DNA of 64,000 bases from Capitulum mitella (GCA_030062745.1 CP099847.1:604304-668303); one strand, 5' to 3'. Counted from the first letter of the stretch, positions 1-14,400 are shown. Notes: generated by a model from the letters alone, not told the origin. Numbers and translations: made by a program.

Positions 1-430
1 GAAGTCTCTAGCAATAGGGGACCCTGAGACGACCAGAGTGGCCTCTGAAACTACTAGACCTTGAGATGTCCAGACTACTGAAACGGCCGAAAGACCTAGA
101 GGCTTGCCAGAGGCGCCTTTGTCACGGCAGAGAGAAACTTATAGAGGGCCTTTTTTAGTGCCTGAGGGGCTCCCTAGAAGGCAAAAACGTCCCAGGGACG
201 ACAGGAGGGGACCCGAGATGGCTCAAGCGTCCTTGAAACTGCCAGACGGGTCCTTGAGACTGTTCGAGGTGCCCCTGAAACTGCCAAAGGAGCGCCTGAG
301 ACGTCCTGCGGGACACGTGAAACTGTAAAAGGAACCTGAGACCACTAGTGAGTTCCGGCACGGCAGACGGTCTGAGACCACCAAAAAGTACCCCTGTAAC
401 TGCAAGAGTGAACCTAAACTAAGCTGACAA
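1..430. repeat. Degenerate ~21-bp minisatellite at the left edge
   Basis: Units of the form CTGAAACTGCC / CTGAGACNNCC recur at about 233, 253, 275, 295, 317 and 337, with looser copies from position 24 and up to 393. Spacing alternates 20 and 22, so the period is about 21 bp. On the minus strand each unit contains an acceptor-like TTTCAG/G or TCTCAG/G. The array runs off the left edge. No coding sequence is supported here; the short open frames are by-products of the repeat. Confidence 0.65.
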
Positions 431-1989
431 AAAAAATCCCCAGAAGCTAAGGGATGGGGGGACAGACGAACTCCTGGACCAGACACAGACACGACATATC
501 AAATGGAGGGAGGGACGGAACCGCCTAAAATCTCGCCGTTTTTGCATATTTCGACCACTTTGTTCGGGAACAAAACGCAGAATTTTACCAAATGAAGTCA
601 CGCGTTTTATTTTTTCGGTTATATTATATGGTAAAAACGCAAAATTACATCATTTTTGACATCTGAAGGGCACAAACTGGGGAACCCCGCGCTGACCATA
701 CGCCTCCACCCCCCCCCCCGCCTTGGCGAAATCCCGGATCCGCCATTGGCGAGGGCTCCCATTGGTTACGAGGGCTCCTTGATCCGATTTGGGGACCCCG
801 CGCGTCAGAGATTTGGTGCTGGCATCATTACATTGTGTGTGTGGGGAGCAGCCAAAGCTGCTTTGGTAAGTGTTTGAGATAATGATTGCGTTCTTGTGCG
901 ATAGTCTGAAAGAGCTTTGTAACTGAGCTTCGAGTTATAAAAAAATGTTGTGGGAGGAAGCTGTCTTTCAAAAGTTTACAAATATACTTTATAATAATGC
1001 TGAATTCGTGATGTAAACGCAAACGACATAAACGACAGAAGATCGGATGATTCGCCATGGATGTCCAAGGGCAAAGACCTGAAAAATATCAATGGGTGCA
1101 GACCTGAATAAAAAGAAATCCATGCATTTTATAGAACACAAATGTACACTAGCGCCAAAACCTGGAAAAGTTAGTTTATTTAACGGAAAACTGGGCGATA
1201 GCAAAAAGAATGGAGTTCAGTTATTTTTTCGCAGGGAGGGAGAAGGTTACCCAGATGAGGTCGGGCGTTCATCCGATCGAGTTTGCCCCCCCCCCCCCCC
1301 AGCCGAAAATGCAATCCGCCGTCCCTAGTCACTACAATGTGTAAAAGCAACGCTAGAGATAAGCTGCGAGAACAAAGTTCCGGAAACGGGAAATTCCTGT
1401 ACGACCATGTGCACCTTACTTATTCCTCCCCAAGACAGGCGGCATCAAGAGGCGTCAGAGACCGTCGGTAGGTGATCTCATATGACATTTCTTGGCCCCC
1501 ACTGACCCTTCATGAACCCTCAAAAATATTCTTCTTGCCACGTAGACCCAACTAAAATCTAAAACTAAACTTTGAATTTTTCGATTCCTATCATTTGAAA
1601 ACTTGACCTAAGTTAACCTCAGCCAACCTTTGGTTCAATATGAAACCGTTGGAGGAGGTATAGGAATGTATGGTGTGCTAGGGCATCTCATCAGCACCAT
1701 CTCAAATGTAAATTGGCCATAAAAACATGATCATCAGTAAGAAAAAAGAGTACGCACATTTTGCAAATTTGCCATTTCAAAACGATGACGTCACCTAATC
1801 TGGCGTGCGCCGAAGGTCAGAAAGAGGTAACTTCTTAAAGAAGGTTGTCTGGCACATAGATATACAAGGGTGATAGCCTTCTATATCTATGGTCTGGCAT
1901 GTTATCAGCTGTCGTGTAGGTATACATCAAGGCAAAATACTGATTAGTCGCTGAGCTATTAAGAGATAACAAGACCCTTAATTTGGATG

Positions 1990-2190
1990 TTTTTAGCTTT
2001 ATCTCCTTACAGTTTGGCCAGTTTTCAAAACTGTTGCCGGTTTCGAGCTTAATTCTTCAACTGATTTCCAACGATGTATCTTTCATTTTCCTCCGATACA
2101 TGGTTCGCGAGTTAGAGAGGGGGTGTTCGAACCTCCCCAAGTAGTACAGGGAAGATGGATCTGACCGCTGGTACGGGACGGGTAAAACTG
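1990..2190 (+). repeat. Dispersed repeat family, copy 1
   Basis: Shares the order 'accagtttcg-agctc ... cgagttagag-ggg' with copies near 18300-18430 (+) and 38570-38745 (-). No coding capacity is visible. It is probably a decayed non-autonomous transposon, class unknown. Confidence 0.5.
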
Positions 2191-3339
2191 GCATATTGAT
2201 GGTTACGTGCTGCCCGCTGGCATGGCCAAAATTATAAGACTATTGTAAGTACTTACCTACGTTCTATTTTAAGGCGCAAAAAACAACATTGGGAGAGCTC
2301 AGATGACTATTGGAGGGGTTGTAATGCGCAGTGGAAGACTTTTGTCCTTCCAGAAATATACAGAACAACACCCCGGGAGAGTCATCAAAAACCAGTCAAC
2401 TATAAGGGGTGCCTAGTTTGACGTGGGCTCCCTAGCACCCATGAGGAGATATAAAGATACACCAGTGCTTGTGATCTGTTACAGCCATTTAAAGAATCGT
2501 TTGTGAAAGCTACTACTGTGCATACTGGTCCAAATAACCTGCCACCATTCCTTTTTTCAAATGTTTTATGTCAACCTATGCTTTGTTCTAAAGCTTCTGC
2601 CTATCTGTCATCTACCAGTAAAATGTCGTTTGGGGCGCATGACTACTTCGTTGCTGCTACTTCATGGGTCCACTTCGTTGTTGCTTGCATCATTACTTTC
2701 ACTTTATACGTTCTACATTGCAAAGATTTTGCATTTGAAGCATTGGAATTTTAACCCAACACGCCCCCTTGATTACGTTTGCTGCTATTGCTGAAAGGTC
2801 CAAAAACATGTACGGAAAATATGTAATAACATTACTCTCGAAATAGTTATGAGTAGGATAGACCTTGCAAGGTTAACAACTGCAAATGCAACTAAATAAA
2901 ATTGAAGGAACTGAGCTATCTTATGATGGAACTTCATGATTTTGTGCCCAGTAGCTGCGAAGTGATTAGCCTCCAGAAACAGTCCTGGCCAGGTCGGGCC
3001 ACTTAGTTTCATCTTTTATGTCAGGTAATATAATGTTCACTGAGCTTACGGCCTCGTCCGTAATTGAAGCTATTTACCTCATAATTTTTTTCCTTTTCCA
3101 TACTAAAACCAGCAAAAAATACTGGAAGAGGAGGAGGCAAAACCAACTTTTGAGGGGCCCAGGTCCGCAATGGAGGGGCTGTGGCCCTTACAAAAGAATA
3201 TAAATCGACACCTCTACTTTCTCTATCGCTTAGCTTTCTATTCCACTGCGTGGTGAGAGCGAGAGCGTGAGGACAAAAAAATGCTCAAATGTGCTGCATA
3301 CCCTGGAACCTTACGTTGTACCATAAAATGCCTGTTTAA

Positions 3340-3640
3340 CCCTCGCCCGGCGCAGGCCCTCTGCGGTTTTTTTTGAACAACTTTTTTTAGCAACAAGATT
3401 TTTCCTGTAACGAGTTGTTAACATTTATAGACCTGTACTAGAATTTTCAGAATTTCTCATGTAATAGGTCGTGGCCTGTGACTTTGTGAAATCCGTGTCA
3501 GACATGTTTTTTTCAAAGCGAACAACACATTTCATGTCTTGGAAGTCGGACATATTGCAATGTTTTGTTACGCGTTTTTATTTTAAGTACTGGTGCTCGT
3601 GACCAAACTTTAGTGTATGGGAAGCGTCAGGTCGTCAGAG
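3340..3640 (+). repeat. Dispersed repeat family, copy 2
   Basis: The stretch with ATTTTCAGAATTTCTCATG followed by GAACAACACATTT is matched by 18060-18200, which has the same two motifs at similar spacing. The two copies have diverged by many substitutions and small indels. Confidence 0.5.
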
Positions 3641-5054
3641 GTCAGGCCAGATCAAACGTGCATATGAAACGTTGACGTCAAACATCACTGTAGTTTTGTA
3701 TACGGCATGAGTGATATCCACACTTGCAAGAATGCTTTGTTACGATTCACCACGTCATCATTATTTCGACGAACATCGTTGTACGTAATTTAAAGCAAAT
3801 TCGTAGGTCGTTGGGTAAGGGAAATTGGAAAACTCGAGAATTCGGAATTCGATTGCGTCCCTAGCGGTGACCCTGAAAAACCATCGCGGCCACCACAATG
3901 ATGTGCTAGGTAGACCGTGTGCCGGCCTACCTGCACAGCAGATTTGATGGCTTTAACTCGAGCGATTTTCGACAAGGAGCGATTTCTGAAAAAAACAACA
4001 TGAACGTCCCTGGCGATGACCTTGTCAACTAAGATGGCTGCGACCTTATAGGTATATAAGGTCGCAAAAACTTATAAATATATATAACCAAATAGGCGAC
4101 TCCCTCCCAGTCCTAGGAGAACCGGTGTACCAAGTTTGAAAATCGCGTCGTCGCTCGTTTGACCTATGGTCCGATAAAAATGTGGTGGTACTGTCATGCA
4201 AAGTTCAGTTACTATGACATTTTCGTGTACTGGGAGGTCACCCTATTTAGACATTAGACATACCACCCTAGACACACAAATCCATACATCTTCCGATGGC
4301 TAAGACAATGGCCAGCACGCCGGTACTTACGGAGTCGATTTGTTCTTGTAGGTTTAGAAACTGCATTGGTTGAAAACTTCGACATATTTTAACGTGGCCG
4401 CCTTTAAGTCATTATCGTGGCCTGGGAGATCACTTGTTGACTTGAAACCAGAGACCAGAAAAAAAACTCGGATGTCGTTGGCTTGCTTGCGTGACGAGCA
4501 GCACACTGGTTTTTACCGCGTTGCTCCATCTCTCTTGGTTTAAAAGTTGGGGGGGGGGGTCGTTTTAGGACACCTCCGCAAGGCGAGGGTGTAAAAATGG
4601 CCCCGCCGAGCGAGGGCTAAACGAGAGGCAATTCATTTGTCGTCATCATTTATTTATATGTGCCTGCAAAATGGCTTACGATTCAGGTTGCATGATTTAT
4701 TACCCTTGCTTGCCGTGAAAGCATCGCCTACACACCGGAGATGGAAATGAGGTTTGCTTATTTTAATGACTTATGTAGGTACTAAAATGTGATGGGTTGA
4801 CGCCACTTTGCACTAATGAAATGGGACATTAATGTAGGGTACACTTTCGTCTTCTCAGCTGTAAAAGCAGTGTGAATACCTCCGCAACTGAAACTCCGCA
4901 AATGAAACTTGCCAAAACATTTGACATTTGAGCAATACAGCGAAGGCCATTGTCCGCCTGAACGAGCAGGGGCCCGAACGGCTCAATACGAGGACGGATA
5001 CGGACGGGTATGGCGCATCTGCAGCCGACGGGAAGGTCACACACGCCCTCATCA

Positions 5055-5081
5055 CGGGCTCCGTGTCCGGGGAGCACGTGA
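5055..5081 (-). pseudogene. Duplicated fragment of the Ig exon
   Basis: The minus strand here reads CACGTGCTCCCCGGACACGG and onward, closely matching 5236-5262 inside the functional exon (TCSLDTEP becomes TCSPDTEP). It lies about 180 bp downstream, within the intron. It lacks the rest of the Ig exon and a convincing acceptor, so it is a dead exon fragment. Confidence 0.55.
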
Positions 5082-5201
5082 CCGATGCCCTGGGGGCACG
5101 TAAGCCGGCCGACGAGGCAAACAGGCCATTTGCGTCACGGACTCGGCGCCGGCGGCCGTCCGGCCGAGACCGGCGGCTGGCGCCGGTCCGCCCCGACTCA
5201 C

Positions 5202-5402
5202 AGAGCACCTCCAGCCGGTGGGTGAGCTCGGTGAGCGGCTCCGTGTCCAGGGAGCACGTGTAGGACGACTGGTCGCCCGGCTGGACGCCGTCGATGCGCA
5301 GGTTGTAGCCGGCCTGCAGGCTGTAGCGCGGGTCGCGCGCGACGATCGCGTCTTTCGCGCTGATCACGCGCCGCTCACGCTTCCATATCACGATGTACGG
5401 AC
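5202..5402 (-). CDS. Ig-domain exon, C-strand to G-strand half
   Basis: The exon is 201 bp, phase 1 to phase 1. It encodes GPYIVIWKRERRV, then ISAKDAIVARDPRYSLQAGY, NLRIDGVQPGDQSSYTCSL and DTEPLTELTHRLEVL. The Trp of strand C and the Tyr-x-Cys of strand F are both present. The flanks are ATTGCAG and CTCT/GTGAGTC. Joined to 6013-5903, it restores the disulfide pair of the Ig fold. The reading frame, splice signals and fold all agree, so this is one of the safest exons in the window. Confidence 0.85.
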
Positions 5403-8400
5403 CTGCAATGCCGAGACGCCAATGTCCGGCGGTCTTTGGCGAATCTCGAGGATCAGTCACCACGTGGCTATTTCACGCAGAAAAGAACCTCGACTTGCGT
5501 GGGAATCTACGTGAGAATCGCAAGTGAAAAGTGTAATCGGCCGACTTGCAAACTTTGTCATGATGACAGATTTGACATGCGATTTGTCCGACTTCACAGC
5601 TTTTCTCTAAGGTGCTATAAGGAATACATGGAAACAGTGCAATACTTAAATGCTCATTATGGATACCATTTGCGTTAAAGGACAGCAGTAATCAAAACTC
5701 TTTCATTTTTAGCGCTACGTACCACACAGCCCAAAAAGATCACATACACCTGAAGTCACGATGCTCACAAATTCGTGCTAAGTAAGCTGCCACAGCTGCG
5801 CTATAGAGCTCATTACGCGCTTCGTGCAGCATTTCGCGATAACGTCGGGTAAATCCCCGGTTCCCGGTAAATTAAGCTTGTGATTGACGGCGACCGGCCC
5901 ACCTTTGTGTTTGATGACGCAGGGCAGCACGACCGTCTCGCCCTGCTTGGCCCGGAACGATCCCGGCTGGGTGACGAAGCTCGGCTGTGGCGGCTTGCCG
6001 TCCGCTTGTCCGACTGCAAAGGAGGCCGCCGTTAAAACCGCGCCGGCGCCGCGCGCGGACGCTGCGGCTGAAGGCCGCTCGGCCGCAGCAGGCGGCAGTA
6101 CGCCCGCCCTTCATAAGATGGCCGGGTTTCGGAATATAAATCGTCTTTGATCCAGGACTGCTGTGGAGACGCCCGACGTCAGTCCATGCATTGCAATGAT
6201 CCTGTGCGCCTCAGCACCGGCAAAACACCCGAGGCAAACTTCCAGGTTGTCCCGCTCCACTGGATCGGTGGATGTCGCCAAAGCCACCCGTCGCCGGTTG
6301 AAAATGTCTGAGCGTACTTGAAACATAATTTCTTGAAAGACGCTCAGCCTGTGCGGTTTTAGTAGTCATGTTTCGATGGCGACGTTGGATCTTATAAGCA
6401 CAACTGTTTATGATTTCGGTCAGATGATGAACGGACTTAAAACTGGAACGAAACAAAACGTCACAGTATCACCCGTCGATGCCGCGCACGTGCTGGCCAA
6501 TGTCGCCCACCACCCACTAGCGATCATCTCATTCGAGATCGTGACGGAAGTCTGGAAAGTGGTACAAAGTGAAGGAAGTGGAAAAAGTAAAATGGGCTAT
6601 ATTTGAGCCGGATTTTTCCCTTGTCGGTTAACAAAGACATGGCCGTTTTTTATCGGGTCGTCACCAGAATTTCACTCTAGAAAAAGTTGTCAAAATGTCT
6701 GGGGATAGCGAAGAGCGATGCAACGAAACGGCAAGAGAAGATAAACCCAAGTGCAGTTGTAAACTTAATAAAAACTTTGACGCACCAAGTATTTTAGGAG
6801 ACCTGGAAACCCCTGCAGACGGGATAATATCTTCCCAGTACCGATGGTGGCGCCATTGTTTTAAAGGGAATGTGCTACCTTGGCCGACTTTCCGTTAGAC
6901 ATGGCTGTTCTGAGAGATGTCGCCGATTACGTTTTCAACACCTGTTTTTCTTTTTTAGAAAAATGCCTAGAAAGTTCTCAAAAAGTAATCAAGCGCAGGA
7001 ATTATTCTGGAGTCGTCCGACCATCGACGTGATACCGACCGATGACCGTACGCACTCTGCAAACTTTCATCAGTTTGCGCCAGCTCGCGACGTCTCGCAA
7101 CAGCTGCAAATAAGACCCGGCCGAATAGGACGCAGGGGAAAACCGCCGGAAATTGTTTCCGAAACTCCTCAGGTGTAGACTTCTGGGAAAAAATGCAGCT
7201 ATACTTCACATTAGCCTCTGAAACTTAAGGCCAGAACTGGGCCAATTAAAAAAAAATAATTGCTTGTTAGAGGTGGAGTTTGAGGTAATGATAAACTGAA
7301 TCTGACTTGAGGTATTTATAAAAGAGAAGTCCTTTTTAAAGAACATTATCAGACCAAGCATAACCGAAGGAGTACCCTTAAGCTCACGTGACTCTCTGAC
7401 CAGTGCAGTGGACCAGCGTCACTACAGATCATGGATGGAGCAATGGGTCTAGCGCAGTGCAATTGTTATGATATAATCGTAAAGTCCGTGTTCGATGCTA
7501 GCAGCGATTTTTGGATATACAACAATCGGAAATGTCCGAACCAACTTACACAAACACTGGCCATTGTGGTGATATTGACCATGCGCAATATGATTGGTGC
7601 GTACATTCTCCTTAGAGTTTAAAGGTGGTAAAAAACCATTAACGGCGGCTAGTTTCGCAACCGCCAGTAATCTTGTTCCATGTACACACTTTATTTGTGT
7701 CTGAAAATCTGCGGTCATGTTTATGACAGCTTCCTAAATTCTATATTAGTGTGTCCCGGACACCTGTGTTTAAGGATGAGAGTTCCGGTCTTTTTGGCTT
7801 GTTTTTTTTTAACAAAGACCGCCAAGGTGCCATCTCTTTTCAGGTGGCAAACAAACTGATTTTTTCCCCAAAACTCTTTCTAACTTCGGTTATCAACGTC
7901 GGAGCCCGCAACGCACAAAAGGGAATTGCGGCAAGGCGAACTTTTCTCCCACCGTGCCTAAAATCGCGAACGGCGCCTCCCAAAGACGCAAATAAGTCTC
8001 TCGGAACTTATGTAAACTGCTCGACCGGGGCAGAAGCCAGCCGGGCTACCCGGACGATGAAGGCCTCAGAGCAATACTTTATCATCACGAGGGCCCATAT
8101 CTTACTATCTACATGCGCCTGATGTCAGCATTAGAAGGCCGTTAGCCGACGAGCGAAGCGGCCCATCTGCCGCCGTGCACGAGCCTCCGGCGGGTCGGCC
8201 GAGAGGTCCTCAGAGACGTGTCGGGCGGCAGGCCTCACAGCCCAGGCAGGGCGGCCAGCGGACCGAAATAGTCGACCGGAAGTCGCGTCGGCGGATCACG
8301 GCGGAGGGAACCATTTACGCTATCTGATGTTCGCCGGCGGCCGACCTGCGCGGCGCCGTGTCACAGAGGAGCCGTGAATGCGAGCGTCTCGGCCGACGCG

Positions 8401-11400
8401 GCCGCCAAAGCCATTACACGGGCATGTACGGCTGCGCGCGTTGTTCCGTATTGATCTGCCGCGTTTTGAGAGAGCCGACGGAGACGTCTCGGAGGTGCAT
8501 CGTTTAATGAAGACGACTGCTCCAGAGCCGGGACTTTCCGCGGCGTCCGGGCGGATTGTGTTATGAGGAAAACCCACGAGGTTTCATGCAATGAAGGCAC
8601 AAAAGAAGGAAAAGCGTCATGTTTTCCGGCTATTGCTTTCTCAACTATACAATTTCTTTCAGGCACCCTTATCAATACGCAGTTTCGTACTGCGTACCCA
8701 TGGCTCTACTGCATCATGATTTTCCAGGTCGTGAAAACTGGAACGTTTAAGACACCGATGTCACTGCAGCAGAAGATTTTGCGAGTACCATGCCTGTGTA
8801 TTCCGAAGACCGCGGGTCATTGTCGAGCGCACTGAAAAAGACTCGTAACGTAAAAAAATCCTATTTTCAAGGCCACCGTGAAGGATAAATTAAGCTGACT
8901 GCTCAGTGTTGAAACCTAAGCATCAGAGATCAAAAGGGGAGTCTGTGTGGAAGAGAGCGTCAAGAAATGAACAGAATCGATGAAGATATCCTCAGAAGCA
9001 TCACTGCATGCGTGGTTGCTAGTGTGTTCAGGCTTCTGAGCGTCTAGCGACCCAACGCGCCAGCCAATCGCCTCACCATTGGCAGTGTCAGGTGCGCCGA
9101 CTCGACGAACAAATTGTGGTGTAGATTTTGAAGCGATGCGTGGCGTTTGGCGCTTGCCACAGTGGGCGAGCCGGTTTTCTGCAGAGCTCAATTAATCACG
9201 GGTACAGGTCAAACAGCGTGTGTTGTTTTACTGTGGACACAAGGCTTGCCGACAACATGAACCCCACTTATGGGTGCGTGCTTTTGTGGTCGGCACCCAC
9301 GTGCGATCCACGTGGCGAGATCCACAGGCACGTGTTTCGATTTAGACTCGGGTACCTCCGAGTGCCGTGACCTAGGCGACTGAAGTTTGGGGGTAGATAG
9401 GGTATGGTAGCACTAGAGCTATCGAAAGATATCCCGTGTGATGGGCAGGGTGCAAAGGGTGACGTGCAGCGCGTGTGGGCCTCTTTTACACCCTTTATTT
9501 CTTATGGGCTAATTACCGGGACGCAGACAATGCAGTTTGGTGCCAGGGTGGCTTGAAAAGGTGGATGGCCAGACGGGCGACCTACTTCAAAGGGTTCAGG
9601 CCGAAACGGGGGGGAGGAGGGCGCAGTTTGCACGTGAAGCGTGAGGTGCCCAAGATTAACATCCCGCCTTCATTGCCGGAAAACTACTACTTCTGGGATG
9701 TTGAAAATTGACGGGTAAGGGCACGTGATCGTGTCATTCGATACATGTGGCTGTTTTGCACGCCAATAGCTTCAACCTGGTGTGTGCGAGACGCATGTGC
9801 TGATATGTACCCGTCTTCCATTGAAGCCTTTGGTTTGAAAACCGTTGATGCTGGAGGCGCCAGATTTCGTGGTAGGCTGCAATCAATAACGCCATCCAGC
9901 ACAAGCAAGATTCAGGGCATCAGTGGCCAGATGTCATCCTTGCGAGCGTGCTACTTGTTGGACTTGGGATCCTCCACTTGCGGGAAGTTTGTGATACTTC
10001 CTCCTTTATCTAGATAAAGGTACTAAGCGGTTGCACAGGTCTGCGTACAATACAGAACTTCGATTCTGACCCCAAACCAACCGTGAAACGCGTTGGTTTG
10101 CCTCTAATATTGATCTTCCATAATTAAGTGGATAACATGCAAATGTAAACAACACATACGAACAAAGAGTAAGGACAAACCCCACTGATTTAACACAGAG
10201 AGATTCTTCGGGAACTTGTGTATTTTGACCCTTTACAATCAACTCAAACGTTATACGACGTCGGAGCTAGTGTATTAAAGGTTGGACGGAGTTAACAAAT
10301 GTAAAGAGACCCCAGGGTTTTGAGGTCTGCAGTCCTTCGCGGTGGCTAGAATTTCGATCGTGAAATTCATGTTGGTGTCAGCATGCTGGCTGCTGAAGAG
10401 GTTTGCGATCATATGGTTTAACGAAGACAACCTATTGCTATGGGTGAAACATTTAGTCCATGTTTGTACGTATATATACACACACACACACACACATATA
10501 TATACATATGTATATATATATATATACTATATATCTTTTGTGAGTAAGCCCAAGTTTTTACCGGCATAAAGAAGATTGGCTATTGTTATAATCATGCCCA
10601 AGGCCCGGTAACCTGTAAAGACCAGTTTTGATTTTATTAAGGTTTCAAAGATTTAAGATTCCACAGAAACACACAGATACAAAATTGTTCTATGAATTAA
10701 CTATCATACAAGTAAAATTAGGACAGAAACCTGCGGAAAGTTATAAATTTACAGGTATCGACACCTGGAGAAAACACTGCGGCTCGTTCTGGCAACTGGC
10801 GTGCCGTATGGTACACCATTCCTCCCCGCGCCTTTTAACCGAGTAAGGTACAATATGATACACGAGCAGATTGGGCACATCAGGTGAATTACTTTACTGA
10901 CATATGAAATGATCCTTCCTTAAAACAGCTCCCAATTTACATAATTTACGTGCAGACCACTAATACTTGGAACGTCAAATGTCGAATTCCCTGCCCGAGC
11001 AAGGATCCACCACGAAAGGACTGTAAATGGCTGAATCCATTAACTGCATTACTTCTGTTCAGTGAATCACACAGATCTCAGATTATGCTTTAGGTTTTAT
11101 TTGCATTATATTTACATTAAGTTGCGCCGATTTTTGCATTTGCCAAAATGTCGCAAATGTAGCTAGCCAGCGACGACACTTTTTCCTTTTCGGCGGATTG
11201 TTTCGCTACCTCAAAAAGCCTTTGAATAAAATGGATTTTTTTCACTGGCTCAAAAGGTTGACGACCGGATAAAACTTTCTTGAGGAACACAAACAAGTTG
11301 CCCACCCCAATCCAGTGAATAATAGCACGTGAAAGCAAAACGTGTACTCGAGGAGTCATTGACATGACCCCCCATGATTGGGTGCGATACCAACTGACGC

Positions 11401-14400
11401 ACAAGCAAGTACCTACTTTTCGGTGGAAGTTGGCAGCGGCGTAGGGGCCTGCGTGGTCCTCGGTCGTTCTAACAGGTGGAAAGGACCCGATGATCGCACT
11501 CTTCGCCACTAAATCCTACAGCTTTAGGACATTTCTGAAAATGGATGGATCAGAATGCCTCGTTTCCCGTCGCCAAACTTTGCCAGCTTACCGGCTCACG
11601 GTCTGGCGCTTAGTGTGGCCCGCTGTCGGCTTATGCTGATATACGGCCGACGCGCGGCGTTACACGTTCCAGGCGAGCTCAGATGATCGTATTCGGCCCG
11701 GTGGAAGGTTATGGTGCCCCACAGGGTGACCCGTCTTCTGATCGACGCGGCGGAAATAGGATTCGGTGCGGACCATCAGCCTACACATCCCCCGCTCTGG
11801 CGCTCTGCACGCCACCGCCGCTGGAGCTGGTTTTCGGAGCGGGCAGACCAAAACTGCCGGGCTTCGGACCGCCCGCCTCGACCAGCGCGCGCCGAGGAAG
11901 TGCCCCATTTCGCCTGGACTGTCGACGGCGCGCTGTTGACTGAAGCGAACAACCCCGTTGTTGACAATGGGTCCGAGCCCAACATGAGCCCGTGAAAGCC
12001 CCGGATCGTCAGACGATCCGCGCGTGACGCCAACAAGGGGGCGATTTACCGCCCTCGCCGCTGTGAACAAACATGCCCGGCCGCCCGGTCCCGGCGGGCG
12101 GTTATGTACCCGCCGGCCGCAGGGAGACCGTGCGGATGGCGCCGCGGGAACTTCCTGGCGACTCACTTCGAGCCGAGGCGCCGCACAAAGCCACCGTGCA
12201 AACACGGGGCCGCCGACAGGGGCCGCCGCGCTGCCGGCCGCAGTGAGCTCGCTGCCTGGCTGCACGAATGTTTGCCATCGGAGCCCGACGCATGCTTTGG
12301 CAGCCCGTAATTGGTGCCGCCAGCGCCTCCTCACGGTGTTGCTCCGCTTTTGTTGCCACATTCAGAGAAACGATCCTGTGCAGTCCTGTTCTCTACCCGT
12401 GGTCCCTGCGTAAACCTTGCGCCCGTACCCAAATTTCTTCTCAAATTGCCAAGAGGTGGCAGTGACCGTTGTTCTTCGTTCTCCGTTCGTAATTTTGTCT
12501 AGTATTAAGCGTCGCTTGACGGTATACATCGGCCAACATTTCCGTACTTATTGTTACCTTTATCATCGACCGATGACTCTTGTCCAAAAGATTTATATAT
12601 CCTTTCTTTCTCGAGTAAATGTGGCGTCTCTTACATGGTTATACTTGCTCGCATACTTCGACAAGCCAGCATGTGTTAACGGTTTCGCAGTATGACAAAC
12701 GAGCACATGTGCCGCACCGACGTCCTCTAAATTACATCGTTGGGAACTATTTCTGGCTGTGTCTGGCCTTTGTTAGTGGTACTGACGATTTCCAGAGATT
12801 ATGTCATGACGTAAATATATATATATATGTGTATCAATAAAAACAATGTATACCGTGGTCCCGTTCATGTCAGGCACTTTTGGTCAGGAACTTGAAAAGG
12901 GAAGACCGTAAGACTGAAAGAGCGTTTCCCGCAAAACCAGGCTAGCTCTGCAAACGAGTCCCGTGCAGCGTCCGAAATATCTGCGCATTCGTCGCTGCGT
13001 TGGACATTGATGAGATCGCCTCAGTGCAAGAGTTGGAATATCTGGTCCTTTAATAAGGCCCCTGGACAGCCGTCGAGTCGAGTCGGAACGCTCCCGCAGC
13101 CAAATCACCGCCGCCACTCACGGGGGGGCCCGGGAGCAAAGGTCAGCGCTCCACATGGACGGTTCGGCGTGTTGGATTCCCACCGGAGCGATCTGTCGGA
13201 CCCACTCGAGGCCGGCTGTGTGCTCGGCCATTTCCCGTAAAATCTGCGCGGCCCGGTCCGGACCGGCGGCGCGGCCCGCTTTGGACGGACCGCGCTGGAA
13301 ATATCACGACGGGCTCCCAGTCAAAACGGACCACTGACGGAGTATTCCTTCTTTGTGAATAAAACCCGGCTATTTCAACTTGGGAGGTGCCGTGGTTTCA
13401 CGCGAGCCGAAGTTTGCTCGCAGCAGCGGGTCCCGTCCCTGTCCCTGCTCGCAAATACGGACTAACTTTGGCCCAGCCACCGAGCCAGATGATGCTGGGG
13501 AATTTTCAGCGTCGCCACGACACCACTGGCCTGCGGCCGACTGAGCCCGTCGGAGCGAACACTAGCTGCGTGTTCTGTCAATCGAACCCAGCGTATTACC
13601 CGAGCAGTAATATAGGTACTCCTGAGCAGTTTCCCAGATTACTCTGTCTCCAGTCGGCCACTGCCATTGCGGTCGTGCCCACAGGAACAAATTCAGTCGC
13701 GTCTTAGGTAAGGTTCTGGAAAATGCCTCCTCGGTTTTTCTTGGTTTCGTCGACATTTTAGTTCAGCCATTTTTGGCTTTGCAATTATTCGTTCGCTAGC
13801 AGACTGCTTTGGATGGCGAGTAACTATCTTGTTTATAGAAATGAGCAGAAGCAAATTTTGAGCATTGGTGCCTTTCAAAGGCAACAATGCCCAAAATATT
13901 TGCGTATTCATCAGCACGATGTTCAAAAGAAGCTCGAAAGATTTCATTGTGCTTGCAGTCGAAAAGTATCTGGAGCGAAGCATTTCCTTTTACTTAGTTC
14001 CGGCAACTGCGTAGTGCGCAGTTCTGTTCGAGTTGCCAATAAATCTGACCACCCAGTCTTGGAATTACGGTGCACGCACGCCAGTTGGCCGATATCGATT
14101 CGCAGCGCGTCCGTGCCTGGCGGCCCCCTCATCCCCCGGCGCCGGCGATTTGCACAGTCCTGGAATAGGGTTAAGGGCCCGCGTCGTCCTCGCCGGCCGT
14201 AAATCACTGCAGCCGCTCGTCCACCAGCGGGTCCAAGAAATCGCGACGGCGGATCAGCGGACGATTAATTTACAGCGGCAGGCGGCCCCGCTAGTTAGCT
14301 GGCGGCGCGGCTCGCCATTACCGAGCCTGATCCCTCTCTGCCGGCTTATTAGCCGCTCGCGAGGCAGGCGGGGGAGGGGTGACGCCGGCGCGACGCCCGT

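Larger units (their letters stand above)
431..5201. other. No gene seen; probable intron of the Ig gene with dispersed repeats
   Basis: This AT-richer stretch has no open frame with a recognisable domain. It holds a C homopolymer at about 1286-1300, two copies of a dispersed repeat (near 1990-2190 and 3340-3640), and a G homopolymer near 4550. If the minus-strand Ig gene continues to the left, this is intronic. I searched by eye for further Ig-type exons on the minus strand and found only a partial copy near 5055-5081. Confidence 0.5.

Noticed and set aside
11660-12413. Long overlapping frames up to 233 codons on both strands
   Set aside because: They lie in a GC-rich patch where stops are rare, run in several frames and both strands at once, and are rich in Arg, Pro, Ala and Gly without any domain motif.
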